A stretch of 64,000 nt of DNA, taken from contig NZ_CP156674.1 of the NCBI RefSeq assembly GCF_039851965.1, forward strand, positions 2,790,001 through 2,854,000, read 5' to 3'. Under the pieces are notes generated by a model that was not told the DNA's origin, made no database searches, and saw only the letters and a list, made by a program, of their open reading frames with translations. This DNA is from Pseudalkalibacillus hwajinpoensis. GTDB lineage: Bacteria > Bacillota > Bacilli > Bacillales > Guptibacillaceae. Below, in pieces: positions 23,905 to 33,100 of this stretch (position 1 is its first letter; each line of letters begins with the position of its first letter). The translations under genes and the position numbers were made by a program.

Positions 23905-24894
23905 ATGGTAGTGAGGTTTGGCATCATGGGTACTGCGAACATTGCAAGGAAAGCTGTAATCCCTGCGATTATCAATTCAAGCAATGCAAAAGTGGTGAGT
24001 GTGGCAAGTGGAAGCGGGCGTGCGAAAAAATTCGCTAAGGAAATGGGAATTGACGGTTATCATGATAGCTACGAGGCAATGCTTGAAGACGATTCTATTG
24101 ATGCAGTTTATATTCCGTTACCTAATGCGCTCCACAAAAAATGGACAATTGAAGCAGCTAGAAAAGGGAAACATGTGCTTTGTGAAAAACCTGCAGCAAT
24201 CACAGCTCAGGATGCGAGTGAGATGGTTCAGGTGTGTGAAGAAAATGGTGTAACGTTCATGGAAGCGTTTATGTACCAATTTCATCCTCAGCACGACCTT
24301 GTCAGAGATGTGATCGCATCGGGTGAGATTGGTGACGTAAAACACATGCGAACAAACTTTTCGTTTTTCATTGGCGATAAGCCCGAAAACATAAGGCTTA
24401 ACCGTGAACTTGGAGGAGGAAGCATTTGGGACGTTGGGTGCTACTGTATACACTCAGCTCGATTCATTCTTAATGAGCCGAAAAAAGTCTATGCTGAAGC
24501 TCAGGTGCCACCTGATGTTGGTGTGGATATGTCAGCAGCAGGTATTTTCACATTCGCAAATGGTGTAACAGCTTCATTCGATTGTAGCTTTGAGCGTCAG
24601 ATGAGTAACACCTATGAAGTGCTCGGAACGAAAGGAAGCATTAAAGTGCCATTCGCTTATCGTCCAGATGCCCCTGATGCGGGTGGATTCGTTTACGTTA
24701 CGAATAGTAATGGGGAGACACGAGAAGAAGTAGCCGATGGGGAACAATATACACTGATGATTGACCATTTTGCAGATTGTGTGCAAAATAACCAACAACC
24801 ATCCTATTCAGGCGAAGCAACAATTAATAATTTGAAAGCCATTGAAGCATGCTATCGTTCAATTGAAAAAAATAGTCCGGAAGAAATCGGCTAA
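23905..24894 (+). CDS. Gfo/Idh/MocA-family oxidoreductase
   Basis: A 329-residue NAD(P)-dependent oxidoreductase. The N-terminal Rossmann domain reads FGIMGTANIARKAVIPAI, followed by AVYIPLPNALHKKWTIEAA and the catalytic-lysine block VLCEKPAA. The C-terminal domain carries GGGSIWDVGCYCIHSARF. The substrate is probably a sugar or cyclitol and cannot be read from the sequence. GAGAGGGG precedes the ATG at 23905. It shares a bidirectional terminator with the converging HAD phosphatase gene. Confidence 0.9.
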   Translation: MVVRFGIMGTANIARKAVIPAIINSSNAKVVSVASGSGRAKKFAKEMGIDGYHDSYEAMLEDDSIDAVYIPLPNALHKKWTIEAARKGKHVLCEKPAAITAQDASEMVQVCEENGVTFMEAFMYQFHPQHDLVRDVIASGEIGDVKHMRTNFSFFIGDKPENIRLNRELGGGSIWDVGCYCIHSARFILNEPKKVYAEAQVPPDVGVDMSAAGIFTFANGVTASFDCSFERQMSNTYEVLGTKGSIKVPFAYRPDAPDAGGFVYVTNSNGETREEVADGEQYTLMIDHFADCVQNNQQPSYSGEATINNLKAIEACYRSIEKNSPEEIG

Positions 24895-24896
24895 CC

Positions 24897-24931
24897 AAAA
24901 AACACATTGGCTTAAGAGCCAATGTGTTTTT
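24897..24931. terminator. Bidirectional intrinsic terminator
   Basis: AAAAACACATTGGCT and AGCCAATGTGTTTTT flank a 3-nt loop, ending both the oxidoreductase transcript and the converging HAD gene. Confidence 0.85.
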
Positions 24932-24964
24932 CTAATACTTTAAGAATGATTGCTTTTCAGAAGG

Positions 24965-25738
24965 TTAGCCAAGTTTTTTTAATAATTCGATTGTACCCTC
25001 TGAATAGGAATTTGAGCTTGAGATCGTTTTAATTCCGTCTTCCTCAGGTGAATCACCTTCACCAACCCAGTGGAAAGTAATGTTCGATAACCCTTTGTCT
25101 CTAGCGGTAGTAGCCATCACCATATCACCGCCGCTATCACCGAAAACAAAGACTTCCTCAGCTGACTTGATTTCATCAATAATCCATTCCGCACCGATTT
25201 TTTTGGATAAATCAGGATGGATTACATCAACTCCGTAAGTAGAAACGACTGTTTTATTATTAGAATCATTAGCAATGGATTCAACTTCCTCAGCATATTC
25301 ACGAAGCGCTTTACGCGTGTTCTCTAAATGCTCCTTATTTCCAGGCTCACCATGTACAGCCTCAACCGTCCCCATTGCTTCTTTCGTATTATCCCATTGG
25401 ATCAGGTCTTCATATTTTTCATTCTGACTCACTTCATATAATTTCTTTTTAACTTCCTCAGAAATATCATAGTGATCATCGAAATTCCATGAAGAGACAT
25501 CCGTTCCACGTCCCTTAATTGCTCCATGCTCTGACACACAATAAAGCGAGGACCAGTCAATATTGTCATCAAATAAAGGGAATAAATAATCCCCAAGCCA
25601 TCCGCGTGATCGTCCTGTTACGAAGGAAAGAACATGACCTTCTTTTGCAAGAATTTCAATTAACGCTACCGCATCTTTATCTGGTCTGGCATTCTCGTCT
25701 GTCAGAACACCGTCTACATCAAACATATAAAAGGCCAT
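24965..25738 (-). CDS. HAD-superfamily (IIB) hydrolase
   Basis: A 257-residue Cof/sucrose-phosphatase-like HAD hydrolase. Motif I is FDVDGVLTDENARP with two aspartates. Motif II is FVTGRS. The IIB cap follows, and motif IV is VFGDSGGDMVMA. The substrate is probably a small sugar phosphate. The ATG at 25738 follows AGGAGCGTGC. Conservation of the motifs indicates an active enzyme. Confidence 0.85.
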   Translation of the reverse strand: MAFYMFDVDGVLTDENARPDKDAVALIEILAKEGHVLSFVTGRSRGWLGDYLFPLFDDNIDWSSLYCVSEHGAIKGRGTDVSSWNFDDHYDISEEVKKKLYEVSQNEKYEDLIQWDNTKEAMGTVEAVHGEPGNKEHLENTRKALREYAEEVESIANDSNNKTVVSTYGVDVIHPDLSKKIGAEWIIDEIKSAEEVFVFGDSGGDMVMATTARDKGLSNITFHWVGEGDSPEEDGIKTISSSNSYSEGTIELLKKLG

Positions 25739-25803
25739 TTCAGCACGCTCCTGTTTTTATAAGTTATGACTAGTATATCCTTTGGAGGGAATGTAGGGCA
25801 AAT

Positions 25804-25841
25804 AAAAGCCTGATGCCGTTTTTATCTGCATCAGGCTTTTT
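25804..25841 (-). terminator. Terminator of the receptor-peptide operon
   Basis: AAAAGCCTGATGC and GCATCAGGCTTTT form a 13-bp stem with an 11-nt loop, 5 bp after the stop codon of the peptide gene. The A/T runs on both sides would also let it work in the other direction. Confidence 0.85.
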
Positions 25842-25845
25842 ACTA

Positions 25846-25983
25846 TTAAATGTGCAATTCAGCTTTAGCTGGGCTTGAGTCAGGTACTCTATCGTGTGAA
25901 TCAGGAAATCTATCATGTTGTCCCAATGTTACGATTCCCACCATACTCGTAATTAGTAATACGTTTACAATTAGCTTTTTCAT
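25846..25983 (-). CDS. Secreted signal pro-peptide (NprX/Phr-like), 45 aa
   Basis: A 45-residue frame with AAAGGAG 8 nt upstream, starting 15 nt after the stop of the HTH-TPR receptor gene. The N-terminus MKKLIVNVLLITSMVGIVTL is a short basic, then hydrophobic export signal. The C-terminal half carries two tandem near-identical heptapeptides, HDRFPDS (residues 23-29) and HDRVPDS (30-36), before SPAKAELHI. This is the layout of Phr, PapR and NprX pheromone precursors: small, secreted, downstream of and co-transcribed with their receptor. The pairing is seen in the sequence; the identity of the mature peptide is inferred. Confidence 0.82.
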   Translation of the reverse strand: MKKLIVNVLLITSMVGIVTLGQHDRFPDSHDRVPDSSPAKAELHI

Positions 25984-25998
25984 TTTATTTCTCCTTTT

Positions 25999-27261
25999 CT
26001 AATTCATGATTTTTTTTCTGGCATCATTAGCTAATCTAAAATAAAAACTTGAGTTTTTATATTGGCCATTATTAAAATAATGGTCTGCCAGCATTTCACC
26101 ATATTCTGAAACGTAAAACCAATGATTTTTCTCTTCAAAATACTTCACAGCGTTTTTTAAGAGAAGTTCCTGGTTGTCAAACTGACTATTGTTAAGTTTC
26201 AATATCAGAACTTTAAAATGATGTATATATTCCAGGAACTCTGTTTTTTTCACTAAATCCATACCTTCATCAATCCAGTGACTTGCAAGTTCAAAGTTAT
26301 TAATTTTTAAATATTCTGATGCAATTAGATAAATGGTTTTAGCTCGATCTTCAATTTCGTGCATTTCACTATTTTGAAGTGCAGATTGGTAGTATTGTAA
26401 GGCCATTTCCGAATTGTTTTGAAAGGAATAAACGTAACCAAGATCGTGATAAATAATACTTTTTAGACGTTTATCGTTGAATGATTCAGCATATTTTAAT
26501 GCGTTTTGGAAATGGTGTTCTGCTTCACCGTAATTTAATATTACTCTATTATTTATACCTAATAGAATTTCTGTATCAGAAGCTCTTTTAAAATTGTATT
26601 CTTTATTAAATAAATCAAGGCACTTTATTGCCAGGTTGTTTGATAGTGTAATTTGACTAAGTCGATTATGAACAAGTGCCTGCTGATAATAAAATTCTGC
26701 CCATTCTGCACTATTAGATTTCATAGAAATTAATAGAAAATGAGCTTTCTTGTATTGTTCATTTGCTTCTTTAAATTTGGTGTTTTGGTAGTAATATAAA
26801 CCTAAAAAATAATAATAGAAGTATTCAAGATCCTCAGATAATCTTTCCTGAACATGATAAAGTCGTTCTAAAAGGTCATTGGCCTTATCGGACTCTCTGA
26901 AAAGGATGTGGTATCTAAAAGAAAGGAGTAAATACTTAGTAAGCATATCAGGATCTTCTACTGTATCAATCTCCTCATCAATGCGCTTTTTATAACTAAT
27001 AACCTCTTCAAAATTTCGCAAACGCATTTCTTTGTACCAGGAATCCAGGTCATTGTGCAGTTGTTTCATCTTGTCCTCATCATCAACTTGATCAAGAGAG
27101 ACACCTAATTCATTACATAAATGTTCGACTAATTCTTCACTTGGCTGGGCAAGTCCATGTTCAATTTTGCTTAAGTAAGGAATAGAACAGATACCGGAAG
27201 CAAGTTGTTCCTGCGTGATGCCTTTCATTTGTCTAAAGTATCGGATTTTTGCCCCAATCAT
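25999..27261 (-). CDS. NprR-like HTH-TPR peptide-responsive regulator (RRNPP)
   Basis: A 420-residue protein of the RRNPP class. An N-terminal XRE helix-turn-helix (residues about 5-60, KIRYFRQMKGITQEQLA, then SIPYLSKIEHG) is followed by about nine tetratricopeptide repeats, visible as repeated short helices with AEHHFQNALKYAE and ALQYYQSALQNSE. Length and domain order match NprR of the B. cereus group, which controls proteases, necrotrophism and sporulation on binding its peptide NprX. The ATG at 27261 follows AGGAGAAAGGG. The pheromone-like gene lies immediately downstream. The target genes are unknown; a secreted serine protease lies 0.5 kb away on the other strand. Confidence 0.88.
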   Translation of the reverse strand: MIGAKIRYFRQMKGITQEQLASGICSIPYLSKIEHGLAQPSEELVEHLCNELGVSLDQVDDEDKMKQLHNDLDSWYKEMRLRNFEEVISYKKRIDEEIDTVEDPDMLTKYLLLSFRYHILFRESDKANDLLERLYHVQERLSEDLEYFYYYFLGLYYYQNTKFKEANEQYKKAHFLLISMKSNSAEWAEFYYQQALVHNRLSQITLSNNLAIKCLDLFNKEYNFKRASDTEILLGINNRVILNYGEAEHHFQNALKYAESFNDKRLKSIIYHDLGYVYSFQNNSEMALQYYQSALQNSEMHEIEDRAKTIYLIASEYLKINNFELASHWIDEGMDLVKKTEFLEYIHHFKVLILKLNNSQFDNQELLLKNAVKYFEEKNHWFYVSEYGEMLADHYFNNGQYKNSSFYFRLANDARKKIMN

Positions 27262-27475
27262 TCTTTGCTCCCTTTCTCCTAGAACTATTTGATTACAGTT
27301 TACTAAAAATTCTCAGAAAAGAGAATAGTTTTGAGATTGGGAAATATAGATGTGTTTTGGCCGTTTAACTGCCCTTTTTCCAAATCGTTTTCCCAACATT
27401 GAATGTCGAATGAATTTTCGAACTATACTGACCATTATATGGTAAAATGATGAAAATGAAAAGGAGGTGTCGAAA

Positions 27476-27619
27476 TTGCAGGAAGATCGGGTTGAACGAT
27501 TGGAAAGAATCATCACAAATTTAATTCAAATTATTGGAAGTGTACGAAAAGAACAGCATATCCTCGAAGAAAAACTTCAAACTATCCAGCAACAACATTT
27601 ACATCAGGAACGTGTATAG
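27476..27619 (+). CDS. Small coiled-coil protein, 47 aa
   Basis: A short frame with a TTG start and a near-perfect AAAGGAGGTG ribosome binding site 7 nt upstream. The product is almost entirely one charged amphipathic helix, opening with LQEDRVERLERIITNLIQII and ending with Gln/His-rich QQQHLHQERV, so it probably forms a coiled coil. No family is recognised. It lies divergently from the NprR-like gene and upstream of the protease gene. Confidence 0.6.
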   Translation: MQEDRVERLERIITNLIQIIGSVRKEQHILEEKLQTIQQQHLHQERV

Positions 27620-27781
27620 TTTTTATAATAATTCCCCAATAAACGTGACATATTAATACACCCCATTAACTCATTCCATAAAGTTCTCCATTTTCTTCTG
27701 AACCTCAGTGTGATACTATTCTAGTGATTTGTCGAAATATTCGTTATGCAATGGATCGACAGGACGATTTGTTAGAGAGAG

Positions 27782-29857
27782 GTGTTACAACTGAAGTCGA
27801 AAACGATTCTATTTTTATGTTTTTTTAGTTTCATATTTTCATTGAACCATGAGGAGCTGCGAGCAGCTGGCAAAGATACAGAGAAGCTCCTCATTACATA
27901 TGAGCAAAAAAGGGCACCGTCTCGGGTCTCAGAAACACCGAGTAAAGTGAGGGTGATCGAGGTCCCAGCGACAGAGGTGGATGAAACAATTGATCGCCTT
28001 CAAACAAATAAAGAAGTGGAACATGTTGAAGAAGATCAGCCGGTCTACCTGATGAATGCACAACCTGATGACCCATTGTTTTCTTATCAAAAAGCGTGGG
28101 TTGAGCAGATCGACTTATCGGGTGCATGGGATCTTGTACGAGAAAATGATACTTCCTCAGTCGTAGCGGTTATTGATTCTGGGGTAGATCTAAACCATCC
28201 AGATCTGAAAGCGAATATAACGGAGGGTGTGAATTTAATAACACCAGCTAAATTGCCTCAGGACGTCGATGGACACGGAACCAGGGTAGCCGGACTTATT
28301 GGAGCTGAAACGAATAATAAGATCGGGATTGCATCACCTTCTCGAGGGGTAATGATTATGCCGGTGAAGGTGACAGAGAATGGAACGGGAAAGTTATCAA
28401 CAGTAGTTGAGGGCATACGATATGCCATTGACCATGGAGCAGATGCGATTAATCTCAGTCTTGGAAGTTACAATCATTCATTCGCGCTACGAACGATAAT
28501 TGATGAAGCTATAGCTAATAACATATTAGTTGTAGGGGCTGCTGGGAACGATAATGATTCAGCTGTTGTTTATCCCGCTGCATATCCGGAGGTTTTATCA
28601 GTAGCTGCAGTAGAGACTGGGACCACGGAGAAAGCTTCTTTTTCTAATTACGGTTCATTAGTTGACATAGCAGCTCCAGGTACGGATATCTATAGTACAT
28701 CTCTCAATGGTACATATGCCTTTGATGATGGCACAAGTGTTGCAGCACCGATTGCAATGTCATCAGCCGTTCTATTGAAAAAACATGCCCCATATCTAAC
28801 AAACAAGCAAACTTTTAAGTTAATGAAATCAACTGCTGAAGAGTTAAGTGGCAGTTATTTACTCGGAAGCGGCTTATTAAATGTTGAGTCAGCTGTTAAC
28901 GAGGTTTCAGAATATAAGCGGGTCTATGGTGACACAGCCATTCAGACGGCTATTGAAATTTCAAGAAATAGCTGGAGGACTTTAAAGAACCAAACGCTTG
29001 AAATAGATGGTCAAAGTCTTGAAGGAAAGTTTATCGTACTTGCACGCTCAGATGAATTTCCAGATAGTCTTGCAGCGTCTCCTCTAGCTTCAAAACTAGA
29101 AAGTCCGATTTTACTAACAAAAAGAAATGAGCTTTCAGCTGATGTAATGGGTGAAATAGAGAGACTTTCTCCTGATCATGTGCTTATCATAGGCGGAGAA
29201 AATGCTATACCAGAGAAGGTGTTAAATGGGATCGAATCAGTCGGAATCAATACGACTCGCATTGCCGGTGATAATCGATATGACACAGCAACCGAAATAG
29301 CTCAAATCGTTGATGGTGATACAAATCAAACATTCATCGTTTCAGGTGAAAAGTTCCCGGACGCTCTTTCAATTTCATCATTTGCAGCAAGACTGGAAGC
29401 ACCTGTGGTATTTACCAAAGATCATGTTCTGCCTGAAGAGTCGATAACCTATCTAAAGCAGGATGTTAAAGAAACAGCCTATGTGATTGGTGGAGAAGAA
29501 GTAGTTGACGCTAACGTATTTGCATCTATACCTGCAATGGAGCGTGAGCGTATTGGTGGAGAAGACCGCTATGATACGAATTTTAAAGTGCTGCTCCACT
29601 TTGGCTTATCAGATTCGAGTGAAAAAGTGTATTTTGCCACCGGAATGAAATATCCTGACGCTTTGACAGGAGGGGCAGCTGCCTCGTTAACTGGGGAGTC
29701 AATTGTCCTCGTTCATCCTACAAGAGAGTACGATTCACTTAAAAAGTCCCTACTCTATTTAAATAACCAGGGAATAAATGACTATCGCATTCTCGGAGGT
29801 TCAGAAGCCATCCCTCTGGAAAAGGCCTGGAATCTAGATCAAATACTTTTTGAATAG
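27782..29857 (+). CDS. Secreted subtilisin-like protease with CWB2 repeats
   Basis: A 691-residue exported S8 protease. Order: signal peptide (residues 1-30), an inhibitor-I9-like propeptide (about 30-90), the catalytic domain with Asp122 (AVIDSGVDLNHPDL), His155 (DGHGTRVAG), the oxyanion Asn246 (AAGND) and Ser309 (GTSVAAP), then three CWB2 repeats from about residue 385 (second and third opening with RIAGDNRYDTA and RIGGEDRYDTN). The start is unclear: GTG at 27782 overlaps the AGAGAGG ribosome binding site, while a CTG at 27791 has the right spacing but is a rare start. It should stay attached to the wall through CWB2. Confidence 0.88.
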   Translation: MLQLKSKTILFLCFFSFIFSLNHEELRAAGKDTEKLLITYEQKRAPSRVSETPSKVRVIEVPATEVDETIDRLQTNKEVEHVEEDQPVYLMNAQPDDPLFSYQKAWVEQIDLSGAWDLVRENDTSSVVAVIDSGVDLNHPDLKANITEGVNLITPAKLPQDVDGHGTRVAGLIGAETNNKIGIASPSRGVMIMPVKVTENGTGKLSTVVEGIRYAIDHGADAINLSLGSYNHSFALRTIIDEAIANNILVVGAAGNDNDSAVVYPAAYPEVLSVAAVETGTTEKASFSNYGSLVDIAAPGTDIYSTSLNGTYAFDDGTSVAAPIAMSSAVLLKKHAPYLTNKQTFKLMKSTAEELSGSYLLGSGLLNVESAVNEVSEYKRVYGDTAIQTAIEISRNSWRTLKNQTLEIDGQSLEGKFIVLARSDEFPDSLAASPLASKLESPILLTKRNELSADVMGEIERLSPDHVLIIGGENAIPEKVLNGIESVGINTTRIAGDNRYDTATEIAQIVDGDTNQTFIVSGEKFPDALSISSFAARLEAPVVFTKDHVLPEESITYLKQDVKETAYVIGGEEVVDANVFASIPAMERERIGGEDRYDTNFKVLLHFGLSDSSEKVYFATGMKYPDALTGGAAASLTGESIVLVHPTREYDSLKKSLLYLNNQGINDYRILGGSEAIPLEKAWNLDQILFE

Positions 29858-29867
29858 ATAGGAGAGA

Positions 29868-29893
29868 ACGCCATGTAAATCATGGCGTTTTTT
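29868..29893 (+). terminator. Intrinsic terminator
   Basis: AACGCCATG and CATGGCGTT form a 9-bp stem with a 5-nt loop, followed by T residues. Confidence 0.85.
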
Positions 29894-30114
29894 GTATCAA
29901 AAGTACTTTTTTTGCTCTTTCCACTATTATGCTTTTATGGACAAAAGTCCTAAAATATCTACAAAATATCAATTTTTTTCACATTTTTTACAGTTATAGA
30001 TTGACTCTTAATCTAATTATAATTAAACTGAAAATAGTGAATTATTATAATAATCAATCGCTTGAGGAGGGGAGATTAGACGGATTTTACAAAAACTAAG
30101 GGGGATTTTTATTA

Positions 30115-33100
30115 ATGACGTTTAAGAAAAAAGTCCTGTCTGTTGTTGCAGGCGCTTCACTCGTTGCTTCTTCATTCGCTGGTATGAGCTATAGCCCCGA
30201 AAAAGCTGAGGCTGCTCTCTCTGAAACAAAGAAATTTAAGCTTCCGGTAACTCAAGAAATTGCATCTCTTGCTGCGAGTGAACAGGCAAAGCAAGAACTA
30301 ATTATTGTTGCTAATAAACATGGTGGTCCGGATCTAACAAAGGAACTAGAGAGTCTTGGAGTAACAGTGAAGAAGAATACAAATAACTATTTGTATTTAG
30401 CTGAAGTTCCAACTCACAAGGTTCTGCAGGTTTACCGCCTGGATTCTGTTGGAATGATTGGAGCGAATAGTGAAATAGTCCTAGAGAAGAGTGAGAATGA
30501 AGATACCGATCTTAAACCTAAGGTGAAAAACCCCGAAGAAATTGTGAAGCCTGCAACAGAAGAAACACATTCAGCAACCGGTGTTGATGAGTTTCATGAT
30601 AAGTATGATGGGACAGGTGTAAAAGTAGGTATTATTGATACCGGTGTGGATCCTGGCCACGAAGCATTTACTCAGTATGGTGACGATGGAGAAGTTATTT
30701 CTTCAAAAGTTAAAGGTGTAGTGGATACTGTTGGTGAAGGTGATGTTTGGTTCCAGGACAGTGGAGAAGAAGGTGACTCTATTACTGTTGGAGACAACAC
30801 GTACAATACTGAGGGTATTGATGCTGAAGATGATACATATTATTTCGGTACGTTGAATCCCGCTCCGTATGATTCAGATCAAGACGGAAATCCTATGTAT
30901 AGAGATTTGAATGGCGATGAAAAAGGCGATGCAGAGTTCGGAGTTCTTCTCGTTGACGATGAGATCTATATTGATACAGACCAGGATATAGATTTTACTG
31001 ATGAACAGCCGTACGGAGAAGGGGACGTAGATAGTTTAGATCTAAATGAGGAAGATGAAATCGCAGGTGCGAACTTTAGAGTTGCTTCACCAAGCCCTAC
31101 TTATCCAGGACATCAATTCCCGGATTCAACTCTTTATCCATGGCCTGTAGCTTCCATTTTCTTTGATGGAGATGGACATGGTACACATGTTTCAGGTATC
31201 ACAGCTGCGAATGGCCCTGCGAATGAAAATGAAACAGGTGCTGTAGCTGCTGAAGGAGTAGCCCCTGGAGCAGATCTTTACGGACTTAAAGTGTTTGACT
31301 CGGCTGGAAGAACGTATGGCTGGAGCATTGCAAATGCTATGTATCTAGCGGCAGTACCTGAAGAATTGGGTGGATTCGGAACAGATGTTGTAAACATGAG
31401 TCTTGGTTCTTCGCCAGACCTAAACGATGGTTCAGGAGCCTATGCGAAAATCATTGAAGACATGGGTGAACTGTTCGATACGATTTATGTCACATCTGCT
31501 GGTAATGATGGTCCTGGGGTCGACTCAGTTGGCGCTCCTGGAGATGGCATGAAGGCACTATCCATCGGTGCATACATTAATAGCAAGATGTGGGCAACTG
31601 AATATGGCTACTATCCGTATGGTAAAAATGCTGACGGTTCTCCTGTTCAAGGCGAAGGACTCTGGTATTTCTCAGCGAATGGACCTACGGAAGACGGCCA
31701 GCAGAAACCGGACTTTGTTGCTCCGGGATCAGCATATGCTTCATACCCCGAGCATTTAGGTAACTATGCAGTTCTTCAGGGTACTAGTATGTCTTCTCCT
31801 TATGTTGCAGGAGCTGTAGCAACTTTGAAGCAAGCGGCATTAAAGGATCGTATTCCTTTTGATTATGAGCTTGCTCGTGAAGCATTAATCCAAACAGCTG
31901 TACACGTTGATGGCTATACGCGAGTAGCAGAAGGAGCGGGACTAATTGATGTTCCCGCTGCTTATGAATACATTCGCAAACACTATATCAATGAAGTTAA
32001 AGAAGTGAACGTCACTGTTTACCACGGTGAGAAAGTTTCAGGCGGTCCTGGTCTTTATGTTCGTAACAAAGAAGTACCAGAAGAAGTGACTGTTACGGTT
32101 GAAAATCCAACGGATGAACCAAAGAGCCTTAACATCACTTCAGACTCTGAATGGTTTACACCTTCCGTTGATAGCATCGAGCTCGCACCGGGTGAATTTA
32201 AAGAAATGACCGTAACTTATGATAAGAGCAAAATGAGCGTTGGTGTGAATGCTGGAACTCTGTTAATTGATGACCCAGATACGGCTTATGCAGAAGCTCG
32301 TTCATTCCAGACAATCATTCTTGGAGAAGATTTTACATCTGAAGATCGCTTCCGTTTAACCCATGAAGATGAAGTACAGTCTTCTAAGACTAAGAGCTAT
32401 TTCTTTAATGTAGAAGAAGGTGCTCAGGAAGTGCGTTTTGCGCTTGAAGCTCTTAAAGAAAACGATGAGTTCCAGGGCCGTGTCCGCATGCTTGTTATGA
32501 ATCCTGATGGGGACCAGGTTAATGCGTTCCAGGGTTATGCTGGTTATGAGGGCCTTGGAGTAGAAGACTATGTAGCGAAAAGTCCTAAATCAGGTGTTTG
32601 GGAAGTAGCGGTTTACGGTACAGCTGACCCAGTAGATGGATATGATATGAACAAATTTAAGCTTGAGGCGTTTGTTCAGGATGTTGTTTCAAGTCCAGGA
32701 AAAATTGAACTTGGTAGCATGCCTGGGGCTGAAGTATCTAAATCTGTGACATTTGAAAACTACTTATCTACGAAACGTTCGGTAGAAGTGGTAGGCGGAG
32801 AATTTAGTAAGCCAGAGACAACTAAATCGCGAGAAACGGTAGCTGACGGCGGTGTATATGACAAGAAACTTACATTAAAGAATAATATTTCTCTTGATGT
32901 GTCAATTGGAAACACAAGCGATGCTGGGGATGACCTTGATTTGTACCTTTACCGCTCAGTAGATGGTAAGGTTGTTGGAGATTATATAGCGATCGATGCA
33001 GATGGAGACTCTGAAGAGTCAATTTCTCTTAAAAACCTTCCTGATGGTGAATATATTGTGAGAGTTGACGGGTATTCAACTGTTGCCGATACTACTGATT

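Noticed and set aside
27620..27781. Riboswitch or promoter in the gap before the first S8 protease
   Set aside because: No conserved RNA blocks or well-spaced -35/-10 pair could be supported.
30001..30030. TTGACT...TAAACT as promoter of the large protease
   Set aside because: Spacing is right but the -10 is poor, and the nearby TATAAT is too close to the -35; not confident enough to list.
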